Shown: positions 1 through 8,745, counted from the first letter of the stretch. The stretch is DNA of 64,000 bases from an uncultured Acetobacteraceae bacterium (GCA_903907955.1 CAIVPZ010000172.1:31464-95463), one strand, 5' to 3'. The notes: generated by a model not told the origin, from the letters alone. Made by a program: numbers and translations.

Positions 1-264
1 TGCAGGCTGCCATGGGCGCAGGCAAAAGCCTAAACGAAACGCGCGTTAATTCGGCGCAATAGATTGCGTATTCTTGCGGGAAACTTGGTCATCCCTCAGC
101 TTCCGCGCGCGACGCGGCACCAGCGGGGGGAACGATGGTCTGCACTGGCACGGCGTTCGGCCTGCGCGCTGGCCGGCCCGCGGATGTTCCTCGGCAGCCC
201 GGACACGATGGGGAGCAGGCCATGCTCGGAATGCCGGGCCAGCGAGGCGGCATAGCGCCCGGGG

Positions 265-672
265 TCAGAACTCCGGCACCAGCCAGCGCTCCAGCGTTTC
301 GCGCCATTCATCCGCGATCGGCACCGCGCGGCGCTTCGCCGTGTCGATCACCGCCAGGATGGAGGTGGCCTTGGCCACCAGCGTGTCGCCCTGGTGCACG
401 TGCTGGCGAACCTGCACGCTCTTCTGGCCGATCCGGTGGATCGCCGTTTCGATGCGGATATCGCCCGGCCAGTTCATTTCGCGCAGGAAATCCAGCTCCA
501 GCCGGGCGATCACCACCGCATGGCCGCCGCCCGCCTCGAGCAATCCCGCCTCCCGCATCAACTCGGAGCGCCCGGCCTCGCACATGGCGCTGTAGACGCA
601 GTTGTTGACGTGGCCGAGCCGGTCGGTATCGCAGAAGCGCAGCTTCTGGGTGCTGACGAAAACCTCCCCCAT
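265..672 (-). CDS. acyl-CoA thioesterase, hot-dog (4HBT) family
   Basis: 135 aa, the normal size of a single hot-dog domain. Residues about 10-24 carry the 4-hydroxybenzoyl-CoA thioesterase signature F-C-D-T-D-x-x-G-H-V-N-N-x-x-Y, whose Asp is the usual catalytic residue. The family hydrolyses acyl-CoA thioesters in the cytoplasm; the chain-length preference cannot be read from sequence. No signal peptide or membrane segment is seen. The gene lies 11 bp downstream of map on the same strand, so the two may be co-transcribed. YbgC/FcbC-like function is a family-level assignment only. Confidence 0.8.
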   Translation of the reverse strand: MGEVFVSTQKLRFCDTDRLGHVNNCVYSAMCEAGRSELMREAGLLEAGGGHAVVIARLELDFLREMNWPGDIRIETAIHRIGQKSVQVRQHVHQGDTLVAKATSILAVIDTAKRRAVPIADEWRETLERWLVPEF

Positions 673-683
673 CGCCGTTGCGC

Positions 684-1490
684 TCAGACGCTTTCGTAGG
701 GCGGCTTGTGCATCCCTACCGGCGAGAGGGTGAACACCTCCACCCCGTCCGCGGTCACGCCCACCATGTGTTCATACTGCGCCGACAGGCTGCGGTCGCG
801 GGTCACCGCGGTCCAGCCGTCGTCGAGCACCTTCACCTCCGGGCGGCCGGCATTCACCATCGGCTCGATGGTGAAGAACATGCCGGGCTTCAGCACCGTG
901 CCGCCGCCGGGGCGGCCGAGATGCAGCACGTTCGGCGGCTCGTGGAACTTCCGGCCGATGCCGTGGCCGCAGAAGTCGCGCACCACGCTGAACCGGTTCG
1001 CCTCCACGTAGGTCTGGATGGCATGGCCGATATCGCCAAGCGTCGCCCCCGGCCGCACCGCCTGCACGCCGCGCATCAGCGCCTCGTAGGTCACGTCCAT
1101 CAGGTTGCGCGCCTTGGTGGAGGCGGAACCGGCTACGTACATCCGGCTGGTATCGCCGAACCAGCCGTCCAGAATGACGGTGACGTCGATGTTGAGCACA
1201 TCGCCGTCCTCCAGCCGGCGGTCGCCGGGAATGCCGTGGCAGACGACATGGTTGATCGAGGTGCAGATCGATTTCGGGAAACCGCGGTAATTCAGCGGCG
1301 CCGGCACCGCGCCGTGGCCAATGATGAAATCGTGACACACCCGGTCCAGTTCACCGGTCGAGACACCCGGGCGGACATATGGCAGGATCATGTCCAGCGT
1401 CTCCGCCGCCAGTCGCCCGGCAGCGCGCATGCCGACGAAATCCTCCGGCTGGTAGATGGTGATGCGTCGTGCGTCGGCCCCGCCGTCCAT
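684..1490 (-). CDS. map: type I methionine aminopeptidase
   Basis: Removes the initiator Met from nascent proteins in the cytoplasm. The 268-aa form shows all five metal ligands in order: Asp102 (N-I-D-V-T), Asp113 (G-D-T-S), His176 (C-G-H-G-I-G), Glu209 (T-I-E-P-M) and Glu240 (Q-Y-E-H). An open frame continues further upstream, but that extension is not map-like. ATG at 1490 is preceded by a GGAGA Shine-Dalgarno about 10 bases away and gives the standard length, so I chose it. The C-terminal tail reads H-K-P-P-Y-E. Upstream (downstream of dacA) sits the large palindromic element at 1632-1834. Confidence 0.93.
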   Translation of the reverse strand: MDGGADARRITIYQPEDFVGMRAAGRLAAETLDMILPYVRPGVSTGELDRVCHDFIIGHGAVPAPLNYRGFPKSICTSINHVVCHGIPGDRRLEDGDVLNIDVTVILDGWFGDTSRMYVAGSASTKARNLMDVTYEALMRGVQAVRPGATLGDIGHAIQTYVEANRFSVVRDFCGHGIGRKFHEPPNVLHLGRPGGGTVLKPGMFFTIEPMVNAGRPEVKVLDDGWTAVTRDRSLSAQYEHMVGVTADGVEVFTLSPVGMHKPPYESV

Positions 1491-1631
1491 GTTCGCCCAT
1501 TCTCCGAACGCCGCGCGACGGGCACGGCCCGATCCGGCAGCTCTTGCGATCCTGATGTTCCAACATGCGCAGACAGCGGGACAGGTGCAAGTGGAAGCGT
1601 CATCGTTCTGTCGTGCGCTTGGCGCGTAAGT

Positions 1632-1834
1632 AAGCAAGGCCAGGGCACCGCCCTGGACCCGCCAGGGGTCGGTGGACCCCTGGACCCCGCACCTTTAAGG
1701 GCCTTGGGGAGAGGGGGCTGAGGAGATGCCGATACATCTCCTCAGCCCCCTCTCCCCAAGGCCCTCAATGAATGGGTTCCAAGGGGCCACTGCCCCTTGG
1801 CGGGTCCAGGGCGGTGCCCTGGCCTTACTTGCTC
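1632..1834. repeat. full-length modular palindromic intergenic element, copy 1
   Basis: About 200 bp organised as an inverted pair of outer modules around one long hairpin. The central stem is perfect over 31 bp (1698-1728 with 1735-1765) with a 6-nt loop (1729-1734). The left module has hairpins of the type CCAGGGC-nnn-GCCCTGG and CCAGGGGTC-n-GACCCCTGG. The right module carries the inverted counterparts, including CCAAGGGGC-n-GCCCCTTGG followed by GGCGGGTCC. The ends are near-perfect inverted repeats ending in AAGGCCAGGG. The right end contains the dacA stop codon (1825-1827). A second full copy lies at 21896-22113. No open frame or transposase is present. Confidence 0.85.
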
Positions 1835-3018
1835 GCGAGTTGCCGCGCCTCCGGCCGGATCGGCATGCAGGGCAGCCTGTGGCGCGCCAGGGCGTTGCAT
1901 GCCTGATGGGCTTCGGGCTCGCTGAGGCCGGTGAGCAGGGCGCGCCAGGTGGTGTGGCCGCGCACGCCGGCCGACTCCACCCGCGCGTCGCCATCGTCGG
2001 CAGTACGGCGGGCGAGGTTGGCAGCCTGGCGGGCGGCCGACTCGGTGGCGAACGAGCCGACCTGCACGCTCCAACGGGCCGCCTGAAGCGGCATGCGGTG
2101 CGGGGCGACGGTTGCGGCGCTGGCCACCGGAATCAGGTTGGGCATGCGGCTGGCCATACGCGGAATGCCCGGCACGTCCATGCGCTCGAAGCCCTGGTCG
2201 AGCAGGGCAGCCATGTGCACGTCGCGTTCCGGGTTGCTGGCCGCGCCGAGCACCACGCCAACCAGGCGCACATCGCCGCGCACCGCCGAGGTGACCAGAT
2301 TGTGGCCGGCATCATCGGTATAGCCGGTCTTGATGCCGTCGGCGCCCGGATAGGTCTGCAGCATGCGGTCGTGATTGGGGATCATCTGCCCGTGCCAGGC
2401 GAAGCTGGGAATCGAGAACCAGCGGTATTCGGACGGAAAGTCGCGCACCAGCAGGCGGCCGAGCGTGGCCATGTCGCGTGCGGTGGTGACCTGCTCCGGA
2501 TCGGGCAGCCCGGAGGCATTGCGGAAGACGGTGCGGCTCATGCCGAGCGCGCGGGCACGCAGCGTCATCATCTGGGCGAATCGGTCCTCCTCGCCGCCCA
2601 GGAGTTCCCCGAGGGCGGCGGCGGCGTCGTTGGCCGATTTGGTGATCAGGCCGAGAATCGCCTGCTCGACGGTGATGCGCGTGCTGGGCATGAGGCCGAG
2701 CTTGGTCGGGCTCATGGCGGCGGCATGGCTGGACACCGGCACGTATTGCTGCAGCAGGATGCGGCGGTCGCGCAGCGCCTCGAACACCATATAGAGAGTC
2801 ATCATCTTGGTGAGGCTGGCCGGGTGGCGAAGGTCGTCGGCGTTCACCGCCGACAGCACGTTGCCGTCCGCTGCATCGATGATGATGGAACTGTATCGCT
2901 CCGAGCCGATCTGCGCCTGCGCCGGAGCGGCACAGAGAGCGATGGCCAGAAGAAGGACGGCGGCCAAATTCAGGATCGCCGGGAACACCGTGTGGGCAAC
3001 GTGGCGGGTGGCAAGCAT
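1825..3018 (-). CDS. D-alanyl-D-alanine carboxypeptidase (PBP5/6 type) with C-terminal SPOR domain
   Basis: Trims the terminal D-Ala of peptidoglycan stem peptides in the periplasm. 397 aa. Residues 1-36 form a signal peptide ending A-Q-A. The three penicillin-binding motifs follow in order: S-L-T-K (about 68-71), S-A-N (about 128) and K-T-G (about 230), so the enzyme looks active. The C-terminal 80 residues, starting Q-V-G-S-F, resemble a SPOR domain that binds denuded septal glycan, pointing to a division-site role. ATG 3018 has a GGAG site nine bases upstream. DacA/DacF naming cannot be settled by eye. Its stop codon lies inside the palindromic repeat. Confidence 0.9.
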   Translation of the reverse strand: MLATRHVAHTVFPAILNLAAVLLLAIALCAAPAQAQIGSERYSSIIIDAADGNVLSAVNADDLRHPASLTKMMTLYMVFEALRDRRILLQQYVPVSSHAAAMSPTKLGLMPSTRITVEQAILGLITKSANDAAAALGELLGGEEDRFAQMMTLRARALGMSRTVFRNASGLPDPEQVTTARDMATLGRLLVRDFPSEYRWFSIPSFAWHGQMIPNHDRMLQTYPGADGIKTGYTDDAGHNLVTSAVRGDVRLVGVVLGAASNPERDVHMAALLDQGFERMDVPGIPRMASRMPNLIPVASAATVAPHRMPLQAARWSVQVGSFATESAARQAANLARRTADDGDARVESAGVRGHTTWRALLTGLSEPEAHQACNALARHRLPCMPIRPEARQLASK

Positions 3019-3176
3019 GCTGACGTGTCTCCAAGCTCAGCCATTACGAACCATACATGTTGCAAGGTGCGCCTGTCCAGGCTTGCGCGCACGTGAAAGA
3101 GCGACTTTTTCAAGGGGTTATTCCGCTCTGCTCACGCTATCACGTGAATGTGACGTGAATCGGTGGCCGTGGCCCG

Positions 3177-3193
3177 GTTGTGCGCCGCACAAC
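3177..3193. promoter_or_regulatory. distal palindromic operator upstream of the phasin promoter
   Basis: Perfect inverted repeat GTTGTGC-GCC-GCACAAC. Its 15-bp core differs by one base from the core of the second palindrome at 3210-3230, whose centre is 35 bp away. Two near-identical dyads in line with a promoter suggest binding of a dimeric regulator. The cognate protein is unknown. Confidence 0.5.
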
Positions 3194-3209
3194 GGTCTCG
3201 CTCAGACCT

Positions 3210-3230
3210 TTTTTGTGCACCGCACAAAAA
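3210..3230. promoter_or_regulatory. proximal palindromic operator abutting the phasin -35
   Basis: Perfect inverted repeat TTTTTGTGC-ACC-GCACAAAAA. It shares the core TTGTGCRCCGCACAA with the site at 3177-3193 and ends three bases before the -35 hexamer at 3234. That position suits either an activator contacting RNA polymerase or a repressor. Confidence 0.55.
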
Positions 3231-3233
3231 TGC

Positions 3234-3263
3234 TTGACGTTGGTTTCGACGCTCCCCTATAAC
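3234..3263 (+). promoter_or_regulatory. sigma-70-type promoter of the phasin gene
   Basis: TTGACG (3234-3239), an 18-bp spacer and TATAAC (3258-3263). This is the best promoter match on the phasin side of the intergenic region. A start site near 3270 would leave a leader of about 130 nt before the ATG at 3404. Confidence 0.6.
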
Positions 3264-3270
3264 GCCATTG

Positions 3271-3281
3271 CTGCATTGCAG
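3271..3281. promoter_or_regulatory. PhaR-type operator at the phasin transcription start
   Basis: CTGC-ATT-GCAG matches the CTGC-N3-GCAG dyad reported for the PHB-responsive repressor PhaR in front of phasin genes of other alphaproteobacteria. It sits eight bases past the -10, where a bound repressor would block initiation. The motif is seen directly; binding is inferred. Confidence 0.55.
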
Positions 3282-3403
3282 CAAAGAATTCGGCCCGCGG
3301 CATCCGGCAACGAACCCCACGCGGTTCCGGCCCCGGGGCGTGCCGGATCAGCAGGCGGGAAAGGCCCTTCTTGTCGGGCCGGGGCACGGGAGTGGAGAGC
3401 ACG

Positions 3404-3907
3404 ATGGCGAAGAAGAGCGGGGAGACCGCGGCGACAGTATCCGAGCCGGCGGCCGAGCCGGTGCAGGTGCCGGCGGCGGAAGCGGCGAGCAGCGTGATCA
3501 CGACCGGCCCGGCGGCCGGGGCTGAGAAAATCCAGACACAGGAGCAGACGAACATGGCTATCAAGACGGCAGAAGATTTCGTTTCGTTCACCCAGGGCAA
3601 CTTCGAAGCGGTCGTGAAGGCCGGCCAGATTTGGGCAGCCGGCGTGCAGGACCTGTCCAAGACGTTCGCCGCCAGCGCACAGGCGCAGGTCGAGGAGACC
3701 ATGGCGACCGTGAAGGCGCTGAGCGGCGTGAAGTCGCTGAAGGATGCGGTGGAGCTTCAGACCACCCTGGCGCGCGCATCGCTGGAGAAGGCCATGACCG
3801 AGACCAGCAAGCTGACCGATGCCAGCGTGAAGCTGACCGAGCAGACCCTGGCGCCGCTGACCGCCCGCGTGACGCTCGCGGTCGAGAAGTTCGGCCGCGC
3901 CGCTTAA
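3404..3907 (+). CDS. phasin (Phasin_2 family)
   Basis: Coats polyhydroxyalkanoate granules. 167 aa from ATG 3404, which has GGAGAG four bases upstream. A second in-frame ATG at 3554 also has a GGAG site and would give the usual phasin core of 117 aa, so the Ala/Pro/Glu-rich first 50 residues may be an optional extension. The core is an all-helical amphipathic stretch rich in Ala, Lys, Glu and Thr with a typical T-x-x-L-x-D-A segment. No signal peptide or membrane segment. Regulation is probably by granule status through the PhaR-like site at 3271. No phaC, phaR or other PHA gene is in the window. Confidence 0.85.
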   Translation: MAKKSGETAATVSEPAAEPVQVPAAEAASSVITTGPAAGAEKIQTQEQTNMAIKTAEDFVSFTQGNFEAVVKAGQIWAAGVQDLSKTFAASAQAQVEETMATVKALSGVKSLKDAVELQTTLARASLEKAMTETSKLTDASVKLTEQTLAPLTARVTLAVEKFGRAA

Positions 3908-3960
3908 CTGCGGACGGTCGCGCCACGCCCCTCCTCCCCCCCCTGGAGGGGACGTGCAAG

Positions 3961-3992
3961 GAAGGCCCGGGAATCCCCCCTCCCGGGCCTTC
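3961..3992 (+). terminator. hairpin terminator candidate after the phasin gene
   Basis: Perfect 12-bp stem GAAGGCCCGGGA / TCCCGGGCCTTC with an 8-nt C-rich loop, 53 bases past the phasin stop. No clear U-tract follows, so intrinsic termination is plausible but not certain. The rest of the 370-bp gap before clpS (3908-4277) shows no supported gene. Confidence 0.55.
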
Positions 3993-4277
3993 ACTGATTC
4001 CGGAGGCGGTTGCCGGCGGGGCGGTGGCCTTGCCGATGCGCGGCGGAATCGGTCCGCGCGCGTATCCGGCGTCCATCAATCCGCATCGCGTGGACGCGAC
4101 GCTCTTTCATCCGCCCCGCACTTTCCGATATGTTGAGCCGACGAGGGTAGAATGGGCGCCTGGGCAGGGCCGGGCCCGCATAGCGTCGCCGCGGGCCTGG
4201 GCATTGCGCGCAAAGCCCAGCACGGTACGATGCACTGCCGGAACGGGCCACTGCCGGAAAATGGGCGATCGCGAACG

Positions 4278-4682
4278 ATGAGCGAGTACGGACGGCATGG
4301 AATGAAGGCTGGACTGCCTGGTACGCCCCCCCCGGGGGATGGCGGTCGCGGCAATGATGGCCGCACCGACGGGGGCGGCGGCGAAGGCCCAAACACCGGC
4401 GTGGTGGTGAAGGCGCGGCCGAAAACCCGCAAACCCGCCATGTACAAGGTGCTGATGCTCAACGACGATTACACGCCGATGGAGTTCGTCGTGCACGTTC
4501 TCGAGCGCTTCTTCCAGAAGTCGCGCGAGGAGGCCACCCGCATCATGCTGCACGTGCACCGCCGCGGCGTTGGCGTGTGCGGCGTGTTCACCTATGAGGT
4601 GGCGGAAACCAAAGTGACTCAGGTGATGGACCTGGCCCGCCAGAACCAGCACCCGCTGCAGTGCACCATCGAGAAGGAATAG
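4278..4682 (+). CDS. clpS: ClpS, N-end rule adaptor of ClpAP
   Basis: Delivers N-degron substrates to ClpA in the cytoplasm. 134 aa from ATG 4278. The first 50 residues are Gly/Pro-rich and unstructured, as ClpS N-termini usually are. The conserved core begins K-P-x-M-Y-K-V and contains [10 protein letters not shown], the hydrophobic-pocket segment, then M-x-H-V-H-R-R-G-x-G. ATG 4302 is an alternative start; neither has a strong ribosome site. clpA follows 301 bp downstream on the same strand, the usual pairing. Confidence 0.92.
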   Translation: MSEYGRHGMKAGLPGTPPPGDGGRGNDGRTDGGGGEGPNTGVVVKARPKTRKPAMYKVLMLNDDYTPMEFVVHVLERFFQKSREEATRIMLHVHRRGVGVCGVFTYEVAETKVTQVMDLARQNQHPLQCTIEKE

Positions 4683-4983
4683 GCGGTCGGCCCGATTCGG
4701 CCCCGTCCGCCGACGCTTCCAGGCGGCCCAGCCACGGCGTTTGGCAGGGCAAGGCGCTGCTGCAATGCGCCATGTGGCCGGCTTCGGCCCACCTCCCGGC
4801 GAATAATCTCCGGCTTTGCGCATTTTGCTGATGCGGCCGGGCGACAATCGCGAAAGAATGCTTACGTTTCGACCCGGCCGCCCCCGCTTTCGTCGCAGCG
4901 TGCGTTATGTTCCCAGGGCTGGCGGCGCGGCGCCGGCACGATGACAGGACCACCGACGACCCTGAGCTGAGGAGCGTTGCCAT
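4683..4983. other. intergenic region between clpS and clpA, no gene seen
   Basis: 301 bp with no supported coding frame on either strand and no convincing terminator. The last 15 bases hold the GAGGAG ribosome site of clpA. Confidence 0.5.
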
Positions 4984-7335
4984 ATGCTGTCCCGGAACCT
5001 TGAGCAGACGCTCCACCGCGCCCTCTCGCTGGCCAGCGAGCGGCGCCATGAATACGCGACGTTGGAGCATCTCCTGCTCGGCCTGACCGATGATACCGAC
5101 GCGGCCACCGTTCTGCGCGCCTGCGGCGTCGATCTCGACAAGCTGCGCACCGACCTGACCGAGTTCCTCGACAAGGACCTCGCCGGTCTGGCCACCGATC
5201 GCCCCGGCGACCCCAAACCGACCGCCGGCTTCCAGCGCGTGGTGCAGCGCGCCGCCATCCACGTCCAGTCCTCCGGCCGCGACGAGGTTACCGGCGCCAA
5301 CGTGCTGGTGGCGCTGTTCAGCGAGCGCGAGAGCCATGCGGTGTATTTCCTGCAGACCCAGGATATGACCCGGCTCGATGCGGTGAACTTCATCAGCCAC
5401 GGCATCGCCAAGGCGCCCGGGCGCAGCCAGCCCCGCCCGGTGCAGGGCGCCGGCCAGCCCAGCGACCCCAGCCCCGAGCATGAGCGCGAGGAGAAGCTGG
5501 CGCGGCGCGGCCAGGACGCGCTCACCAACTACTGCGTGAACCTCAACAAGAAGGCCATGGCGGGCAAGATCGACCCGCTGATCGGGCGCGAGAGCGAGAT
5601 CGAGCGCACCATCCAGATCCTGTGCCGCCGCACCAAGAACAACCCGCTCTATGTCGGCGACCCCGGCGTCGGCAAAACCGCCATCGCCGAGGGCCTGGCC
5701 AAGCGAATCGTCGAAGGCGATGTGCCGGAGGTGCTGGCCAAGTCCACCATCTACGCGCTGGACATGGGCGCGCTGCTGGCCGGCACCCGCTATCGCGGCG
5801 ACTTCGAGGAGCGGCTGAAGGCGGTGGTCACCGAGCTGGAAGCACAGCCGAACTCCGTCCTTTTCATCGACGAGATTCATACGGTGATCGGCGCGGGGGC
5901 CACGTCCGGCGGCGCGATGGACGCCTCCAACCTGCTGAAGCCGGCGCTGGCATCCGGCAACCTGCGCTGCATCGGCAGCACCACCTACAAGGAATTCCGC
6001 AACTACTTCGAAAAGGACCGCGCCCTGGTGCGCCGGTTCCAGAAGATCGACGTCAACGAGCCGACCCTGGAGGACGCGGTGAAGATTCTCCGCGGCCTCA
6101 AGACCAACTACGAAAAGCACCACAAGGTGCGCTACACCGACGAGGCGATCCGCGCCGCGGTCGAGCTGTCCGCCAAATACATCCACGACCGCAAGCTGCC
6201 GGACAAGGCGATCGACGTGATCGACGAGGTCGGCGCCTCCCGCATGCTCCAGCCCGAGCACAAGCGGCGCAAAACCGTGACCCTGCGCGACGTGGAGGAG
6301 ATCGTCGCCAAGATCGCGCGCATTCCGCCGAAATCCGTCTCGGCGGATGACAAGGAGACGCTGCGCAACCTCGAACGCGACCTGAAGTCGATGGTGTTCG
6401 GCCAGGATGCGGCGATCGACGCGCTGGCGGCGGCCATCAAGCTCAGCCGCGCCGGGCTGCGCGACGCCGAGAAGCCGATCGGCAACTACCTGTTCAGCGG
6501 CCCGACCGGCGTCGGCAAGACCGAGGTTGCGCGCCAGCTGGCCAGCACGCTGGGCATCGAGCTGATCCGCTTCGACATGTCGGAATACATGGAGCGGCAC
6601 AGCGTCAGCCGGCTGATCGGCGCCCCGCCGGGCTATGTCGGCTTCGACCAGGGCGGGCTGCTGACCGATGCGATCGACCAGCATCCGCACGCGGTGCTGC
6701 TGCTGGACGAGATCGAGAAGGCGCATCCCGATCTGTTCAACATCCTGCTGCAGGTGATGGATCACGGGAAGCTCACCGACCACAACGGCAAGACGGTTGA
6801 TTTCCGCAACGTGATCCTGATCATGACCACCAACGCCGGCGCCGCCGACCTGGCCAAGGAGGCGATCGGCTTCGGCCGCGAAACCCGCGCCGGCGAGGAC
6901 GAGGACGCGATCAAGCGGATGTTCACGCCGGAGTTCCGCAACCGGCTGGATGCGCTGATCGCCTTTGCCAACCTGACGCCGGAGATCGTCGGCCGGGTGG
7001 TGGAGAAGTTCGTCATGCAGCTGGAGGCGCAGCTTGCCGACCGCAACGTGACGATCGAGCTGTCCAGCGCCGCCAAGGAGTGGCTGGCCGAGCGCGGCTA
7101 CGACAAGCTGTATGGCGCGCGGCCGCTGGCCCGGGTGATCCAGGAGCACATCAAGAAGCCGTTGGCCGAGGAGTTGCTGTTCGGCCGGCTGGTCAAGGGC
7201 GGTGCGGTGAAAGTGACGATGAAGGACCGCAAGCTCGACTTCGAGTTCATCGAGGCGGCCCTGCCGGCGCTGCCCCGCCCCGAGGGCGATGGCGACGAGG
7301 GCGGTGCCGAGCGGGAGCCGGAGACGGCGGGGTAG
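4984..7335 (+). CDS. clpA: ClpA, AAA+ unfoldase subunit of ClpAP protease
   Basis: Unfolds substrates and feeds them to ClpP. 783 aa, close to the family length of about 760. The N-terminal Clp-N repeat domain (about 1-150) starts [13 protein letters not shown] module 1 has Walker A G-D-P-G-V-G-K-T near residue 225 and a Walker B ending D-E-I-H. AAA module 2 has G-P-T-G-V-G-K-T near residue 504 and L-D-E-I-E-K. The C-terminal tail is rich in Asp, Glu and Gly. ATG 4984 has a GAGGAG site. Its stop lies four bases from the convergent hepT stop. Confidence 0.96.
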   Translation: MLSRNLEQTLHRALSLASERRHEYATLEHLLLGLTDDTDAATVLRACGVDLDKLRTDLTEFLDKDLAGLATDRPGDPKPTAGFQRVVQRAAIHVQSSGRDEVTGANVLVALFSERESHAVYFLQTQDMTRLDAVNFISHGIAKAPGRSQPRPVQGAGQPSDPSPEHEREEKLARRGQDALTNYCVNLNKKAMAGKIDPLIGRESEIERTIQILCRRTKNNPLYVGDPGVGKTAIAEGLAKRIVEGDVPEVLAKSTIYALDMGALLAGTRYRGDFEERLKAVVTELEAQPNSVLFIDEIHTVIGAGATSGGAMDASNLLKPALASGNLRCIGSTTYKEFRNYFEKDRALVRRFQKIDVNEPTLEDAVKILRGLKTNYEKHHKVRYTDEAIRAAVELSAKYIHDRKLPDKAIDVIDEVGASRMLQPEHKRRKTVTLRDVEEIVAKIARIPPKSVSADDKETLRNLERDLKSMVFGQDAAIDALAAAIKLSRAGLRDAEKPIGNYLFSGPTGVGKTEVARQLASTLGIELIRFDMSEYMERHSVSRLIGAPPGYVGFDQGGLLTDAIDQHPHAVLLLDEIEKAHPDLFNILLQVMDHGKLTDHNGKTVDFRNVILIMTTNAGAADLAKEAIGFGRETRAGEDEDAIKRMFTPEFRNRLDALIAFANLTPEIVGRVVEKFVMQLEAQLADRNVTIELSSAAKEWLAERGYDKLYGARPLARVIQEHIKKPLAEELLFGRLVKGGAVKVTMKDRKLDFEFIEAALPALPRPEGDGDEGGAEREPETAG

Positions 7336-7339
7336 TCGC

Positions 7340-7834
7340 TCAGCGCGGCGATAGCAGACCGAAGCCGCGGCCGAATTCCTCGGCCGCGGCAGCCAGCCCG
7401 GCGGACACAAGCCGGGCTGCCCTCACCGACGGTTCAGCGCGGTCCACCTCGAACGTGGCATATCCGTGCATGGCAATGTGTCGGAACCGGCGCAATTCGT
7501 GCAAGTCGCGTTCCAGCCGACTGGCGAAGCCAGGCCGGGCCGACCCCGGTGCCGTCACCTGCACCATCAGGTCTTCATGCCAGCGCGGCCCCTCCGGTCG
7601 TGGTTCGCGGGCAAGCGACAGCACATATAGCGCCGCAGCTTCGATGCTGGCGTAGCCGTCCTGCAACGCCTTCTGGAGCGATTTCTGCAACGCGCGGGCT
7701 GACATGTCAGCCCCTTCCATCGCCGCGCGGTGCTCGTCCCACAGCCATACGGCGAGTTTCAGGTCGGCAACGGCGGCTTCGCAATGGCGCGATAGCACCG
7801 TCCAGCGTGCGTCAGGCGCAGCGGATTCCGTCAC
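7340..7834 (-). CDS. HEPN-domain toxin, HepT type
   Basis: 164 aa from GTG 7834, chosen because AGGGAGG lies nine bases upstream. The frame stays open further upstream, but that part overlaps mntA and is not HEPN-like. Near the middle-to-C-terminus the motif R-H-I-A-M-H-G-Y gives the R-X4-H catalytic signature of HEPN ribonucleases. In HepT/MntA systems the HEPN protein is a toxin that the nucleotidyltransferase neutralises by adding AMP to the Tyr after this motif, and a Tyr is present in the right place. The start overlaps mntA by 23 bp, so translation is probably coupled. Slightly longer than typical HepT. Confidence 0.72.
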   Translation of the reverse strand: MTESAAPDARWTVLSRHCEAAVADLKLAVWLWDEHRAAMEGADMSARALQKSLQKALQDGYASIEAAALYVLSLAREPRPEGPRWHEDLMVQVTAPGSARPGFASRLERDLHELRRFRHIAMHGYATFEVDRAEPSVRAARLVSAGLAAAAEEFGRGFGLLSPR

Positions 7835-8135
7835 GAACGGCGACCTCCCTGATGTCGGGGCGCAGATCCTCCCAGCACAGCACGTCAGGCCAGACATCCA
7901 GCCCGATACAGGCGTCCTTCGCGGCGCGCTCGGCAGCAACCCAGTCCGGCCCGGCATCCATGATGGCGATGTCGGCGTCGCTGCCGCGCCTGGCCTCGCC
8001 GCGGGCGAGCGACCCGAACAGCAGGAAATGCCAGGGCCGTCCGGCCGCCGCCGCGGACAGCGCGGCCACCAGAGTGCCGCGCAGCCCGTTCAGCCGCGCG
8101 GCCTCCGCCGCGTCGATTTCCTGCACCGTGCCCAT
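7812..8135 (-). CDS. MntA-type minimal nucleotidyltransferase antitoxin
   Basis: 107 aa. Carries the minimal nucleotidyltransferase signature G-S-L-A-R-G-E with S-D-A-D-I eleven residues on, whose Asp residues bind the catalytic metals. Lies directly upstream of, and overlapping, the HEPN partner on the same strand, the usual two-gene layout of MNT-HEPN toxin-antitoxin modules. The predicted job is AMP transfer from ATP to HepT. ATG 8135 gives the family length; the ribosome site is weak. The open frame continues further upstream but matches nothing. Confidence 0.75.
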   Translation of the reverse strand: MGTVQEIDAAEAARLNGLRGTLVAALSAAAAGRPWHFLLFGSLARGEARRGSDADIAIMDAGPDWVAAERAAKDACIGLDVWPDVLCWEDLRPDIREVAVRDGIRCA

Positions 8136-8187
8136 GGCGGGCAGTATAGCGCTCCGTCCCTGCCCGCAGTATCCGCCGCCGCGTGCC

Positions 8188-8745
8188 TCAGCGCGCGCGG
8201 CCCGGCGCCATCCGCCGCAGGGTGGCGTCGCGGAGAACAAAATGGTGGAACAGCGCCGCCACCACATGCACGGCCACCAGCGCGGCCAGCGCGTTGGCGA
8301 TCGTCACGTGGATTTCGCCGAACAGCTTGGTCTCCGGCAAGGGGAACGGTGCCGGAATGCTCAACCCGCCGATCAGCGAGGCCGAGCCGGACTTCGCCCA
8401 GCGCGCCAGCAGGCCGGTCGCCGGCAGGGCCAGGGTCAGCACATACAGCGCGGTATGCCCGGCGCGCGCCACCGCCATCAGCCAGACCGGCCCTTCCTGT
8501 ACCGGTGCCGGGGTGGCGATGCGCCACAGGATGCGCAGTACCGCGAGCGAGAACACCACCAGCCCGATCGTGCTGTGCAGCCCCATCACCGCGGTTCGCT
8601 CCGGGCCGCGCGGAAACGAATCCAGCGAAATCCCCACGCACCAGGCCGCGATCACCACCAGCGCCCCGATCCAGTGCATTGCCCGGACGGTGCCGCCGTA
8701 GCCCGGGACGGCTTCGGGCAGGTTTTCTTGTTGCGCATTCGACAT
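8188..8745 (-). CDS. cytochrome b561 family membrane protein
   Basis: 185 aa with four hydrophobic helices. His residues suitable for two b-type hemes occur in A-M-H-W (helix 1), G-L-H-S-T-I-G (helix 2), A-G-H-T-A-L (helix 3) and A-V-H-V-V-A-A-L-F-H-H (helix 4). Bacterial CybB-type proteins oxidise quinol in the inner membrane, some passing electrons to superoxide. ATG 8745 has AAGGGG upstream. Transcribed from its own predicted promoter at 8796-8824, divergent from the small membrane proteins. Physiological partner unknown. Confidence 0.82.
   Translation of the reverse strand: MSNAQQENLPEAVPGYGGTVRAMHWIGALVVIAAWCVGISLDSFPRGPERTAVMGLHSTIGLVVFSLAVLRILWRIATPAPVQEGPVWLMAVARAGHTALYVLTLALPATGLLARWAKSGSASLIGGLSIPAPFPLPETKLFGEIHVTIANALAALVAVHVVAALFHHFVLRDATLRRMAPGRAR

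Noticed and set aside
1632..1834. Insertion sequence or transposon
   Set aside because: Inverted ends are present but there is no open frame for a transposase and no obvious target-site duplication.
4140..4152. Promoter for clpS around TTGAGC/TAGAAT
   Set aside because: The two hexamers are too close together to form a standard promoter.
4588..7410. Long minus-strand open frame opposite clpA (940 aa)
   Set aside because: Mirror of clpA codon bias in GC-rich DNA; product is low-complexity and overlaps a certain gene on the other strand.
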